A stretch of 64,000 bases of DNA from Porodaedalea pini (Eukaryota > Basidiomycota > Agaricomycetes > Hymenochaetales > Hymenochaetaceae), in NCBI GenBank assembly GCA_002794775.1, contig NBAY01000029.1, positions 124,001 to 188,000 on the forward strand, given 5' to 3'. Made by a program: the position numbers and the translations under genes. Positions within the stretch are counted from its first letter, which is position 1; each line of letters starts with the position of its first letter. This document shows, in pieces, positions 21,735 to 32,802 of the stretch. The notes under the pieces were generated by a model. That model ran no database searches and was not told the DNA's origin. It saw only the letters and a list, made by a program, of their open reading frames with translations.

Positions 21735-22990
21735 GTGGGTCTTGATTGCCTGAGAATTCTCTCCATCCTTCAATGTCTTGCAGGCAGTGCAGATGAGTCC
21801 AATTGACAGCTTGACACAGCATCTGTCATTTCCTCAGCTGTACAGCAAGTTCTGGGTCACTGCAATTGAGGTTCTTCAGGACATTGTCCACTTGTGTTTC
21901 TGAGTTGAACATGTACGTATGAAGCTGATGAATTTCAATGTTGAGGTGCTTGAGTTCTTCCTGTGAGCATTGAAGTTTGTAGTATGCAACAGATGCCTCT
22001 TGTTCTGCCTTCTGTGTCCATGGCTTATTGGTGATGTTGTGGCGACTAAGGTGGAGGATGTCGAATTGGCTAATGAAAACGTACTCTAGGACTTCCGTGA
22101 TTTCTAGCGATCAGTGAGATAGGTGAGTGGCGGTGTCATTGTATGCTTTTATGGCTGATCGAACAGCTTTTGATCAGGCCTTCAGAGCCTTTGCAATTGG
22201 ACCCTCATTTTGTAGCCCAGCAAACATTAGTATGGTTATTTAGCACTTATTTAGAAACTTACCAGTACCAGCCTGATTCATCTTTGTCAGTTCAAAGAGC
22301 CGTGAGACAACCAGTCCTTCAAGCTTGTCAATGGCCCTCTTGAAATCTCGCTCGGCTAAGCTCTTGTCCACTCAAAGCCAATCTTCACAGCCTTGTTTCC
22401 ACCTGGCAGTGATCTTGAGCTTTCATTCAAGTTCTCGCATGGTAGATTGAAGAGCAAGGAGCAAGTTGAGGCCTCGCACCAATCCCATCTTGGTTCACAA
22501 TGTTTCTGCAGAACTATTGTTGTATGAGCTCTGTGTTGTTTCAAAGTCTCTTGGCTATAGTAACACCCATTGCAAAGTCCAAGTTTTGTACCTTTCACTG
22601 CCAAAATATGAGTATGCATGAAAAATAAATTAGGAGAGCTCACCTATCTGTGCTTCGGTGTAGTACTATGCTACCACATGGGAGAGTTCGACCATTTCCA
22701 ACACATCACACTCTTTATCAAAGATGATCATACATGTGTCGGCGAGCTGTGCTCCTTTGCAGCTTGCGGTGCTTCCAGCCAAGCTGAAGATCATGAAAGC
22801 ACTTACTCTGCTATTGCAAGTTTCTTAAGAGTCTCAACATACTCCATCTCAAGAATCTCGACCTCAGACAGGCGATGTGACTGCAAAGCCTTTAAGTACA
22901 TAAGTTCTTCAGCATGCCACTGTGGGAAAACATTGTTGAACTCAATTTTGAGCAGCTGCTTCATGTTTGTGAGCTGTTTTGTATGTTCAT
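21735..22990 (-). pseudogene. KDZ transposase, C-terminal segment
   Basis: Minus-strand reading gives the C-terminal helical part typical of KDZ (Kyakuja-Dileera-Zisupton) transposases. Recognisable pieces are QWHAEELMYLKAL...LEMEYVETLKKL (22960-22810), a Trp/Ser-rich middle (22640-22360) and the conserved end EYVFISQFDILHLSRHNI...KPWTQKAEQEA (22110-21990), then HLNIEIHQLHTYM and WREFSGNQ. Family members have 'F L.EF.LLR..R.D....WA' and 'HRVNIE.RRLHT' at these places. Frames shift and stops occur, so it is decayed. It joins the segment at 24585-25877 once the hAT-like insertion 22991-24584 is removed. Confidence 0.72.
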
Positions 22991-24584
22991 TAGGGACTGG
23001 TATGGATGGCCTGATCCGCAATCCGTACCGCGGATAGGCTTTCTCACGGATGCCGCAGACTGCGGATGAAATTCCCATGGGTACCGCGGTTGTCGCGGAT
23101 GGGCACGAGCAGTGATTCCCTGCCTAAATGGGCATGAGTAGTTCTTATGTCATAAAAATCATTGCCAAATGGGTTATGGGTTTCTCACAACCACAGACGC
23201 GAAAATCATTTTTGCCTTTTGCGGTCAACCGCGGTTCATCCACCATCCGTGGGAATCTGTATCCGCGGTGTCGTATGCCAAAACTGTTTGACTATTCAAG
23301 ACTAGCCTTACAACACATGGATCAGATGGCCATTATTCAAATATTAAATTCTAGTCGCTTAGAATTCACATGGCAGAATTACCCCAGATCTCAGAAATTT
23401 TAATTAATTCAAAACAATTCATCGCTAACCAGGGGTATTAACCACTGCAAGGCACTAGAATGAAGGTACCAAATAGGCAATATAAATCTAGATACATGGC
23501 AAGGTCCCCGATCAAATTAAACCAAAAGAAAATATGAAAGTTCAGAAGACGAATAGCTGAAAGTAATAAATTACTCTGTTATCATGCATATTGTTGCATG
23601 GATATGTCAGCATTCCCACTGAAGTTTATGTAATATTATGGAAGGGAATAACAAGGAATAACAGATGCAAAACAATGGAAAAGCCTAGATCACATTCACA
23701 ATGAATCTAGAACTTAGAGGATCTAGGTTTGGATCACTCTCTAATGGAAATTGGGAAGGATCTAGAAAACAAAGAAAGGCTGTGCATAGATTTGATTGGT
23801 TCAGTCTAGAACACAGTAGAATTCTGGCTTAAAGTAGGCCAGAAACATATGGAAAGATCTAGTTATGGGAGCTAGAATATGTTGGAATGTACCAGAACAT
23901 TTTGGTGGTGGTCTGGAATGATATGTAAAGGTTGAGAAGGTTCTGGAACAAGTATGTCCAGACTTCTAGACCTATTTATAGAACACAGAAAATAGTATAA
24001 AGGAAGGGCCTCAGAGCTGCTAGCAGAGGGAAGCAGATGGAAAATTCCCCAATAAGACAGACAGCTAAGTGAATTGTCACCCAAGAGAGATACTCACTGG
24101 AGTATTCTAATAAGGTAATTCTCAGCTAACTGACAGCAAACTAACCCTCTATAGCTAGCTAGTGACCAGGTCCAACCTAATTAGCCAAACTCAAAACCTA
24201 AGTGTGAAAATCAGCAAGTAGTTGCTTGAGTTAAGGAAATTCAAGTATTCAGTAAAAGAGACTCAGGGAAAGTCTAAAGTAAAAGCTGGAAATCCTTGGT
24301 GGATTACTCAAGATCTTCAAGAAAGGAAATTGGTAAAGTGAATTAGGATATCTTAAACTGCTAACTTTTACAGGTTACAATCTATCAGTACAAGAAATCA
24401 AAATCCCTAGTAAAACGAACAACTGGGAAAAGTTTTGACTTAACGACTAGTCCATTCAACCCCAGTGGAACTGCAATCAACAAGATTCACTATTTGATCT
24501 TACTTGCAGTACCAGCAAGACAGCGGATGTGCTATCCGCGGTACGGATGCGGATGACTACGGATGGATACCGCACCAGTCCCTA
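22991..24584. mobile_element. hAT-like non-autonomous element inside KDZ
   Basis: Starts TAGGGACTGGTATGGATGG and ends ATACCGCACCAGTCCCTA, a short terminal inverted repeat of the hAT type. Flanks ATGTTCAT (22983-22990) and GTGTTCAT (24585-24592) form an 8-bp target duplication with one mismatch. Both ends carry CCGCGG/ATCCGC-type subterminal repeats (22998-23090 and 24515-24570), which probably bind transposase. The 1594-bp body has no transposase. A stretch around 23880-24160 with two TATA-like boxes looks LTR-like but has no clear borders. Confidence 0.8.
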
Positions 24585-25157
24585 GTGTTCATCAATACTT
24601 CGTAGTGCTTGCCTGTAGTTGTTGATAAGAAATTGTGCTGTAATGTAATCGAAGTTTTGAATAGTGCATGTAACTTAACTCATAATAAAACTCACCAAGT
24701 TCTGCATACTTATCAGAGTTCCAGCGAGAGAAGTACTGCAATATGGCCTGCCACCTGTGGAATTTTGTTGCATGTCGAGTGATGCTGGCCATGCAATTTG
24801 ACTCTGAGAAGACTCTCTTGCAGCCTTCAAAATCTTTGAGACCTTATGCCTTTAGTATAAAGCAGATGCCATTGTAACTGGCACATGCAACAGTGTGTGT
24901 GGCCATGAAATGCACTGCAGCAGAAATGACAAACCTTGTCCCTTACCTTCAGACTGACTAGATTGCTCTTGCTCATGGTCACAGAGAAGCCACAACCAAT
25001 ATCGTAGCCACCCAATAGTTTTTTCCTGAAGATGTCAATCAATTGGCTTGTCAAAGCCAATGGATATTTTGCACTACATGCCCATTTATAATCAGCTTTT
25101 TAATAATAGAAAAGAAAAAGAAGAGAAAAAGGAAAGACCTCATGAAAGGAAAGAGAA

Positions 25158-25188
<31 letters not shown>

Positions 25189-25877
25189 TAAAAATAAAGG
25201 AAAATAAGGAAAATAAAAGAAATGAAAAAGACTCACAGCTCTCCACTTTGAACCATATTTCACAGCAGCAGAATGACTCTGTGGCAACATGCAGTGACAA
25301 TGATGCCAGTCTCATCAAATGTACCTCACATTTTTTTTTCAACTCCTTCGCGAGGTTCGACCATCAGTCTGTACATGGAGTATTCTCATCTGCACCGTCA
25401 ATAGGAAAACCTTCCTCCTCTGCTTCCTCTGAAGGCGAACCATCTGCTACCAGTGTGGCAAACATCATGCTGCCACAATTCGACAACTCTGTATTGCCAG
25501 AGATCTTCTTAGTGTATTTATATGTATGTCAGTCGTCTTCATCTCATGAGATTGCCGCTCTCAAGGGGCTTACCTTGTTTAATCATTTCTTTACCTCATC
25601 CTTGAAGATGTCCACAGTGGCTGATTCAATAAAGATGAGCACCTCACAAGTGCGGCTATCTGGCTGCTCGACATTCCATACAAAGACCTTGCCATCTCCA
25701 TCTATTCTATGTCAGAGGTTCTGGTTTTGTTTCAGCAACTCATTTCTGTCCATGGTGAAGAGCAACCTGTGAGGTAGATCTTCTTCTCCAGGGAGTTCAT
25801 ATGTGCAGCAGGGGCACATGTCGTTATATTGAGATGTGTGGGACAAAAATAAAAGCGTGTTGAGCCTTGAGTTGATG
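24585..25877 (-). pseudogene. KDZ transposase, central catalytic segment
   Basis: Minus-strand reading from 25877 shows, in order: CPCCTYELPGEE and LLFTMDRNELL (family CPxCxYxLxGE and MDGN motifs) near 25800-25730, CTD-stop-WSNLAKELKKK near 25370, DETGIIVTACCHRVILLL-stop-NMVQSGEL near 25315-25236, a 165-bp intron holding an AAAAT repeat, then KYPLALTSQ and GGYDIGCGF (24990), CCSAFHGHTH...CQLQWH, and ITRHATKFHRWQAI. These match the KDZ transposase core common in basidiomycetes. Two or more in-frame stops and a frameshift make it non-functional. Its upstream part continues at 32184 after chromovirus B. Confidence 0.85.
25155..25198. repeat. (AAAAT)n microsatellite in KDZ intron
   Basis: About eight AAAAT-type units within purine-rich sequence. 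The minus strand gives a long Phe/Leu reading that is not a real membrane protein. Confidence 0.9.
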
Positions 25878-26317
25878 TGTTAGGCGGAAGTCCGGGAGAC
25901 GACTCGGACTGGGCAGGCCTCGGCTGACTGTTGTCTGGGATGTGCTATACTCGAGCGTGGACTCGGGACACGCTGTACTCAGGCTAGGTCGTCGCAGAGG
26001 TAAGAGGATTAATACAATATACACTACTACAGGGGGGGGACGCGGTCTCACCTAGGTCGTCGCGGAGGTAAGAGGAAAAGCAGAACAGGTGTTCAGATGC
26101 GATTCCTCTTCCTTATATACAATGATCACCTCATGAGAACCGGTTGCCCAATTGTCTAAGATTACATAAAAGGAGTGGAATGGAATGAATGAAGGTCATG
26201 TGGGAGGAGTGTGGGAAATGATTGAAAAGATGATTAATTATAATGAAAAGGAGCGATTAAAAGAAAAGAAATGATAAAAGGAAAATAAAAGAAAAGGTGA
26301 AAGTTCGAGTCCTAACA
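25878..26317 (-). repeat. 3' LTR of chromovirus B
   Basis: Minus strand TGTTAGGACTCG...CCGCCTAACA, 440 bp. It directly follows the TAA stop (26318-26320) of the polyprotein and a C-run on the plus strand (polypurine tract on the minus strand). Confidence 0.95.
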
Positions 26318-29300
26318 TTACCCCCCCCCCTCAAGGTTGGGCGTCCTGACCAACCAAGATCGAGGTCGTCTGGCTCAGTGTCGACGAAGCGTGGGCAGAG
26401 TCATTGGCGAGGGATGTTGAGCTTTCGAGGAGCGCCAGGGTGTTTTCGATAGAACTCAGCGATCGCCTCCTTTGCGTTCTCGCCGAAGTCCATCTCAGGC
26501 TGCCAAGTCGGTTCGTTGTATCCAACCCACTTGACAAGGTACTGTAGTTTCCCTCGGTGTAGACGCGAGTCTAGAACCTCCTCGATCTCGTACTCCTCCT
26601 CGTTGTCGACGATGTCAGGTGGCGGCGGTGCTGGTTGTCTTTGGCTCTTGAAGGATGGTTCGACGGCAGGCTTTAGCAGGGCCTCGTTGAAGACCGGGTG
26701 GACCTTTTTCCATCACTTTGGGAGCTTGAGCTTGTACGCACTTGCTCCCACCTTGTCGACGATTTCAAAAGGACCATACCATTTGTCAGCGAGTTTCTTT
26801 GTAGGCGAATCTGTGCTGATGTTTTGTCCATCAAGGAAAACCTTGTCTCCGGCCTTGTACTCAACCAAAATCCCTGCTGTCCGGTCATGGTAGCGTTTCA
26901 TGTCGTCCGCCGCCTTGACCAGGTTGTCCTTTGCGATACAATGAGTCTCCTTTATGTGTTTCGCAAATTCTTCTGCCAACATGTTGGCAGACGAGGTTCG
27001 TGTCGTGTCAAAGCTCAAGGGGTGACGTCCTGTGTTCGCGTAGAAAGGGGACATCTTCGTCGCTGAATGCTCACGGTTATTGTACGCGAACTCCGCAAGG
27101 GGGAGCCAGTCTTTCCAGTCCAATTGCTGATGGTTCACGAAGAGCCTAAGATACTGTTCAAGCTCTTGGTTAACGTGTTCCGTCTGACCATCCGTCTGTG
27201 GGTGATACGCCGTCGACGGGTTGCCTTCGATGTGTAGGAGTTTGTACAGCTCCTTCATCATCGACACATCGAACTGCGTGCCTCGGTCATGGATGATCTT
27301 CTTCGGCAAGCCGTGGAGGCGGAAGACGTGGTCGCAGTACAGTTGAGCCATGCCTTCCGCCGACAACTTTGTCGTCATCGGGATCGCGTGCATCTGTTTC
27401 GAGAACCTATCGACGAAAACACAGATCGTGTTGTGCCCCTTGGAGTCCAGGAGTTCTCCAATGAGGTTGACCGTGACAATTTCCCATGGGCCTTCCAGGA
27501 CCATGTTTGGGTGAAGTGGCCTCGACCTCAATGCCCTCAGAGCCTTTGTCCGCTGGCAGTGATCACACCCTCGGACATACGCTCTGACGTCGGAGAACAT
27601 CGATGTCCACCAGAAGTCTCGTCGGACGAGTTCCACCATTTTCAACGCTCCTGGGTGTCCAGCCAGTACCGAGTCATGACATTCCTGTAATATGACCTCC
27701 TTCATCGACGATGGTACGTACACCTTGCCCTTCATTCGCCACAAGCCGTTGAGCTCTGTCATCCCAGTCGGCCTCTCCGACTCATGTTGCGCCCTCTGCG
27801 CTTCACCCACTTTGTCTAACACCTCATCACATGACGTCCTCACCACTCCACGATTCAACCACTTCTCCTTGATGAACACGACGCCGTCGTTGTCATCCTG
27901 GCCCTTGTCGTAGCCTGCCTTGTGCGATAGTAGGTCTGCCTTGCCCATTGTCTTACCAGACTTGTGCTCGAGGTGGAAGTCGAACTCTTCGAGCTCTGTC
28001 CGCCAGCGAGCTTGTCGATAGCTCAGCTTTTGCGCCGACCTGAAGTACGTGAGGTTGGCGTGATCGGACCAGATCTCAATAGGGTGGCGGGTGCCGAGGA
28101 GGTACTGTCTCCACTCCTTGAGTGCCGAAATGATCGCGAGCATCTCCTTATTGTAGATCTCGTAGTTTTGTTCTGCTGGTAGGAACGCTTCCGACCTGTA
28201 GGCGACTACCCTCCATTTGCCTTCCTGCTTTTGCAACAATACTCCTCCAAGAGTGAAGTTTGATGAGTCCGCTTCAACGTGGAAAGGGCCCTCATCATTC
28301 GCGATGGCCAGGACTGGAGGTGAGCAGAGACGTCGTCTCAACTCCTCGAACGCCTCCTGCTGTTCGGTCTCCCATACCCAGTCCTTCTTGCCCATCAGCG
28401 ATGTCAGCGGATGGACCACCTTACTGTAGTCCTTGATGAACCGTCGCAGCCAGTTGCCCATGCCGAGGAATTGCTGCAGTTGCTTGAGGTTTTGCGGGAC
28501 TGGCCAGTCTGCAATCGCCTCAGTCTTTGCTGGGTCAGCTCTGATTTCGCCATTGCCGATGATGTGGCCGAGGTATTTCACGGTCTTGGCGTCGAACTCG
28601 CATTTTTCTGGCTTCAGGTACAGGCCATTTTCTCACAGAATCTGGAGGACATGCCTCGACATCTCGATGTGTTCCTCAAGAGTTTGTGAAAGAATGAGGA
28701 TGTCGTCGAGATAGACGATGATCAGGTTGTCGTAGATCAGTCCCTTGAAGATGTGGTTGATGAAAGCTTGGAATGTTGCTGGTGCGTTGCAAAGACCAAA
28801 GAACATGACCGTTGGCTCAAAGAGGCCCATGTTCGTGCAAAAGGCTGCCTTCCATTCATCACCTTCGCAGATCCGGACGTTGTAGTAACCCCAGCGAAGG
28901 TCAAGCTTAGTGATGTACTTCGCTTTCTTGACCTTGTCAACAAGTTCGTCGATGAGAGGGAGGGGATACTTATTCTTGATCGTACCATCATTGAGCTTAC
29001 GGTAGTCCTGGATCAGGCGTAGTGACTTGTCAGCCTTCTTGATGAAGAAGAAGGGCGATGCCATCGGTGAGATCGACTTTCGTATACGACCTGACTTCAG
29101 ATTCTCTTCGAGGAAGTCTTTTAGTGACTGCTGTTCCGTCGGTGTCAGCGGGTAGATCTTGCAGTCGCTAGGCTTGAAGTCGGGTTTCAGGTCGATGACG
29201 TGGTCCCATGGGCGGTGTTCCAGCAGCTTCTCAAATCCTTTCTCCAAGAAAACGTCGGCGTAGTCGTTGAGGTATGCAGGCCAGGACGTCTTGTCCATTC

Positions 29301-29991
29301 GCACCTCTCTTACCCTCCTCGTCTCTTCCACTGCTCTCAACACCTTCCGCATGCCTTCTTCTATGACCTTCTCCACCACACATTCGCCCGGACAGCGGGT
29401 GAAGTCGAGCGTACCTATCTTCCAGTTGACCTCAGGGTTGTGACGTCGAAGCCAGTCGTAGCCAAGGAAGATGTTTGACGATGCCAGGGACGTTACTGCA
29501 AGGATGATCCTTTCCTTGTGGTGTCCAATTATTAGCTCCACGTCAATGTACTTCTCAATCAAACTGGCCTCGTTGTGCATGCCATCCGCATTGAGCACCG
29601 TGAGGGGTCTGATGTAACACTTGGTCTCTAACCCGTATTTCTCGACGAACCTCACGTCGATGCACGATCCCGTGCACCCCGAATCCACGAGAGCATGCGC
29701 ATCCACCTCTTTCGCTTCACCTTCCACATTGTATCCCACGTTCAGGAGGAGGTCCAGCTGGCGTCCGCCAGTTCCCCTCATGAACAGCTGATCGTACTCC
29801 TTCTTTTCGTTCACACCGGTGGGGACTTCATAATCAGAAAAACCATTGATGTCGTTTGCATCTACGTGTTGTACAGACGGTTGGTTATATTTTATAGAAT
29901 CCAGATACGAGGTCCCTTGTTCTTCTCGGTCAGTCGCCCTGATGGCTACGCCTGACCACTCGCAATGCCCTGCGAGTCGACGACCTCTTCG
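26318..29991 (-). pseudogene. pol: Chromovirus B pol polyprotein (protease to chromodomain)
   Basis: The pol frame opens after a TGA at 29994-29992 and lies in the -1 frame relative to gag, overlapping it by about 46 bases. In order: aspartic protease (ALVDSGCTG near 29690), reverse transcriptase with catalytic YLDD ([10 protein letters not shown] near 28710), RNase H (FHVEADSSNFTLGGVLLQ near 28280), integrase HHCC (ECHDSVLAGHPGAL...CDHCQ), and core Asp/Asp/Glu in FVDRFSK, HDRGTQFD and TDGQTEHVNQELEQ. The GPF module (WYGPFEIVDKVG) and chromodomain (EEYEIEEVLDSR...YLVKWVGY, about 26480-26580) follow. Three TGA stops replace Arg of sister copies: QIL-stop-ENGL (28630), PK-stop-WKK (26710) and PRQ-stop-LCP (about 26403). 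Otherwise the frame is complete. Confidence 0.92.
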
Positions 29992-31327
29992 TCATCTCCT
30001 TCCTCTTCCGCATAGTCCTCCACCGTCGTCTTTCAAGTGTCCACGACTTCCTCGAAGGCTGACTCCTTCATCGCACCGAGCTCGTCGGCGATTAGGCGAC
30101 GTTCTCCTGGCGCCATCATCTGCAGCATGCGCTGCACAATCGTCTTCCCTTGCAGGCACGCGTCCTTGAAGTGACCGAGCTGGCCGCATATCCAACACGC
30201 ACGTTGGTGGTGCACCTCATTCATGGAGACGTCCATCGGCTGGCCAGCTCCTCCGAACGTGATGCCCGTCGCATCATGTTTGTCGACCTGGGGGGCAGTC
30301 ACCTGGCAACGAGCTGGGGGTCCCTGCTGCTGCTGTGGGCGTGGTGGGGGCGGGAAGGCGCGGCCTCATTGGATCGCGCGAATCTGTTGCTCGCCCCGGT
30401 CGATCTCGATCACCTTCTTCTTCCAGTCTTCATACGTCGTCGGGACTGGCGTCGATCGTAGTACCCCTCTTACTACTTCGATATTCATCGCCCGCTTCAG
30501 TCGGTCACAGATGATGCTGTCGTCCGTTAAACCTGCTCTTGTGATGACGACGTTGAGATCCTGGAAGAACTCATCGGCGGTAAGGTCCTTCTGAACCTTG
30601 GTCCGGAATTTCGCCAGCGCCTTTTCCTTCCAGTTTGGATTGTTGAACGAGGCGTCCAGGCGCTCTTGGAATCTTGTCCAGCTATCGGTGAAGGTTACGA
30701 TACCGGCCGTTGTCGATTCCTCTACATAATTCTGCACCCACGTTGCCGCATTACCACCCTTCAAGTAGGAGAGAGCAACGTAGATCTTACTCTCCGACGT
30801 GGGGTATCTGTTCGGGTTCGTGGAGACAAAAAGAAGGACTTCACACTTGAAGTCTAGGTAGTCGTCGCCGCCAGTGAATTCACGTGGCCGGGCGACGTCT
30901 ATGTTGGGGGTCGGGGGGTTAGCTGCCGCGACCGGTGCTGGGGCATTGTTCACCTGATGGGCGAAGGCATTTGCAATGATGGCCGCAATCTGCACCATCT
31001 GCTGTTGGCTGAAACCTTCTGCTGACATCACAGGTTCGGGTGCGGGTGTCGAAGGTTCTGGGGGAGTCGGTGGTGAGGGGTCTCTGTTAGTCTCGCAGTA
31101 AGGACCTGGGGTCGGTGGTAGGTTGACCGTAGACGTCGATGGTGCAGGCGATGATGGAGCGGCTGGGGGCCACCTTGCTCTCCTTCCCCATTCATCTGAT
31201 GAATACCAGCTGCGCCGGATTTCACTCCACCAGATGTCGTGAGTGACGCCACTATTATTGGTCGCAACGTAGCCTGGTCAGTCTGGATCCCAACAGGCTG
31301 AAGCAGGAAGGGCCCATTGCTGTTCAT
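29946..31327 (-). pseudogene. gag: Chromovirus B gag with zinc knuckle
   Basis: The main gag frame starts at ATG 31028 (MSAEGFSQQQM) and ends at TAG 29948-29946 (ASGQA-stop), as in element C. It contains a retrotransposon-gag capsid region (REFTGGDDYLDFKCEV..., DLTADEFFQDLNVVITRAGL) and a CCHC knuckle CWICGQLGHFKDAC near 30190. TGA stops at 30366-30368 (AIQ-stop-GRAF, Arg in C) and 30033-30035 (VVDT-stop-K, also in C) interrupt it. Upstream, a 99-codon ORF from ATG 31327 (MNSNGPFLLQPVG) ends in TGA overlapping the gag ATG as TGATG. Element C has the same first residues and the same overlap, so a short leader ORF or a frame change in gag is an inherited trait of the family. Confidence 0.88.
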
Positions 31328-31726
31328 CGGTGAGAGCTATCTTGACGTTGGCGGAGGGACAGGGATCAGTTGTGCGTTTGATCCGGGGTTACGCCAGCGT
31401 TGAACGGGTTCATCAGCGAAGTTGATGATGAGGCGGTAGGATCCGAGTGAGATCACAAACGAGATTGTCGTCAAAGTTTGGACTCGTCTGGTTACCCACG
31501 TCCACGTTAGGTGCGTGCTCCAGAAGAGGCTAATTCGTAGAGCCAGGGTCGGGAAATGTCGGTTTATATGTTTACGTAATACACGAACGTCCGAAAACGT
31601 CTGGGCAGGGTTGAGGGTTGTCGTTTAGGGGGTTTACACGTCAAGTCCATCAAGGGGAGCGCTCCTCTAGATCGAGTGAAGGCGAGTCGACAGCGACAAC
31701 GTACGCTGGGGATGAGCCTGGGTGCG

Positions 31727-31737
31727 GTTCTGCTTTT
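31727..31737 (-). other. Self-priming primer-binding site of chromovirus B
   Basis: One base inside the 5' LTR the minus strand reads AAAAGCAGAAC. It has no TGG start, so it does not fit a tRNA primer. It is the exact 11-base complement of GTTCTGCTTTT in the LTR (plus-strand coordinates 31937-31947), which sits 33 bases after the LTR TATA box. This matches the Tf1-type mechanism, in which the 5' end of the transcript folds back to prime reverse transcription. Confidence 0.65.
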
Positions 31738-31738
31738 A

Positions 31739-32178
31739 TGTTAGGCGGAAGTCCGGGAGACGACTCGGACTGGGCAGGCCTCGGCTGACTGTTGTCTGGG
31801 ACGTGCTATACTCGAGCGTGGACTCGGGACATGCTGTACTCAGGCTAGGTCATCGCAGAGGTAAGAGGATTAATACAATATACACTACTACAGGGGGGGG
31901 ACGCGGTCTCACCTAGGTCGTCGCGGAGGTAAGAGGAAAAGCAGAACAGGTGTTCAGATGCGATTCCTCTTCCTTATATACAGCGATCACCTCATGAGAA
32001 CCGGTTGCCCAATTGTCCAAGATTACATAAAAGGAGTGGAATGGAATGAATGAAGGTCATGTGGGAGGAGTGTGGGAAATGATTGAAAAGATGATTAATT
32101 ATAATGAAAAGGAGCGATTAAAAGAAAAGAAATGATAAAAGGAAAATAAAAGAAAAGGTGAAAGTTCGAGTCCTAACA
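31739..32178 (-). repeat. 5' LTR of chromovirus B
   Basis: 440 bp, nearly identical to 25878-26317. TATATAAGG on the minus strand is at 31980-31972, and the putative transcript start and self-primer GTTCTGCTTTT begins at 31947. Confidence 0.95.
31937..31980 (-). promoter_or_regulatory. LTR promoter and self-primer of chromovirus B
   Basis: Minus-strand TATATAAGG, then 24 bases, then GTTCTGCTTTT. The 33-base TATA-to-11-mer offset is identical in elements A and C although the sequence between differs. Confidence 0.6.
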
Positions 32179-32183
32179 TGATG

Positions 32184-32800
32184 CAATGGAGAATCTCAAG
32201 GTAAACAGTGAATGCGCAAGAGAATGCTCTTAAATAATGCAAACAAAATGGGACCTACATATTAGAATGAACATTAGACTCAACAAGCTCGATAAAAGAA
32301 AGACAAGTTTGTTTACTTACCAGGTGTATTTCGCATAAACTGTGGATGAAGGGTTGAATGCCAAGGTTCAGACATCGACTGTTAATGACTCTATATGCTT
32401 CAAGAACTTTGAGTGATATCCCAGACTCAGGGTGTTGAGGCAATGTCAGCATACATCTGTGGCTGACTATCATTATTGAGAATGGTTTTGCAGCCTCCTC
32501 AGGGAATGATGCCTCATGGCATTCTGTGCAATGAATAGCAATTGCACTCGGGCAAATTTACAGATATACCACATATGTTCAGATAGGATTTGCTCATTAA
32601 ACAGTAAGTGTCTGTAGAAGAGAAAGAAAGACATAAAACTGACTGTGCATGTCAAGACAAAGGATGGGTGCATGAAATGAAGTGTTCACTGGTGCTTCCA
32701 GAGCCCCATGTGCTTCCCACTTCAAAAACTCCTCTACAAGCCTTGAGTATAGTGCTTCCCATTGTTCATTTTCCCTCTGTATGTGGTGTGGAGATCCTGA
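32184..32800 (-). pseudogene. KDZ transposase, N-terminal segment
   Basis: The minus strand reads an N-terminal piece with RENEQWEALYSRLVEEFLKW (about 32770-32710), a Cys-containing stretch (ICPSAIAIHCTECHEASFPEEA, about 32560-32490) and VLEAYRVINSRCLNLGIQPFIHSLCEIHL (about 32420-32330). KDZ proteins have 'LELY..LR.R.PSFSVEAFAKVLC' at the last place. The segment ends at a GTAAGT donor near 32322, and the next exon lies beyond chromovirus B at 25877. Together with 24585-25877 and 21735-22990 it forms one decayed gene. The exact start is unresolved. Confidence 0.6.
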
Positions 32801-32802
32801 CA

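Larger units (their letters stand above)
25878..32178 (-). mobile_element. Ty3/gypsy chromovirus B, complete
   Basis: A full 6301-bp minus-strand element with 440-bp LTRs at both ends and a perfect 5-bp target duplication TGATG (25873-25877 and 32179-32183). It carries gag, protease, reverse transcriptase, RNase H, integrase and chromodomain. The two LTRs differ at only a handful of sites in my reading, mostly C/T or G/A at CpG, so the insertion is fairly recent. Several CGA-to-TGA stops inactivate the ORFs. It sits inside the KDZ pseudogene; joining 25877 to 32184 restores that gene's continuity. Confidence 0.95.

Noticed and set aside
25051..25342. Hydrophobic minus-strand ORF with FLFLFLF repeats, membrane-protein-like
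   Set aside because: It is the translation of the (AAAAT)n microsatellite within a KDZ intron.
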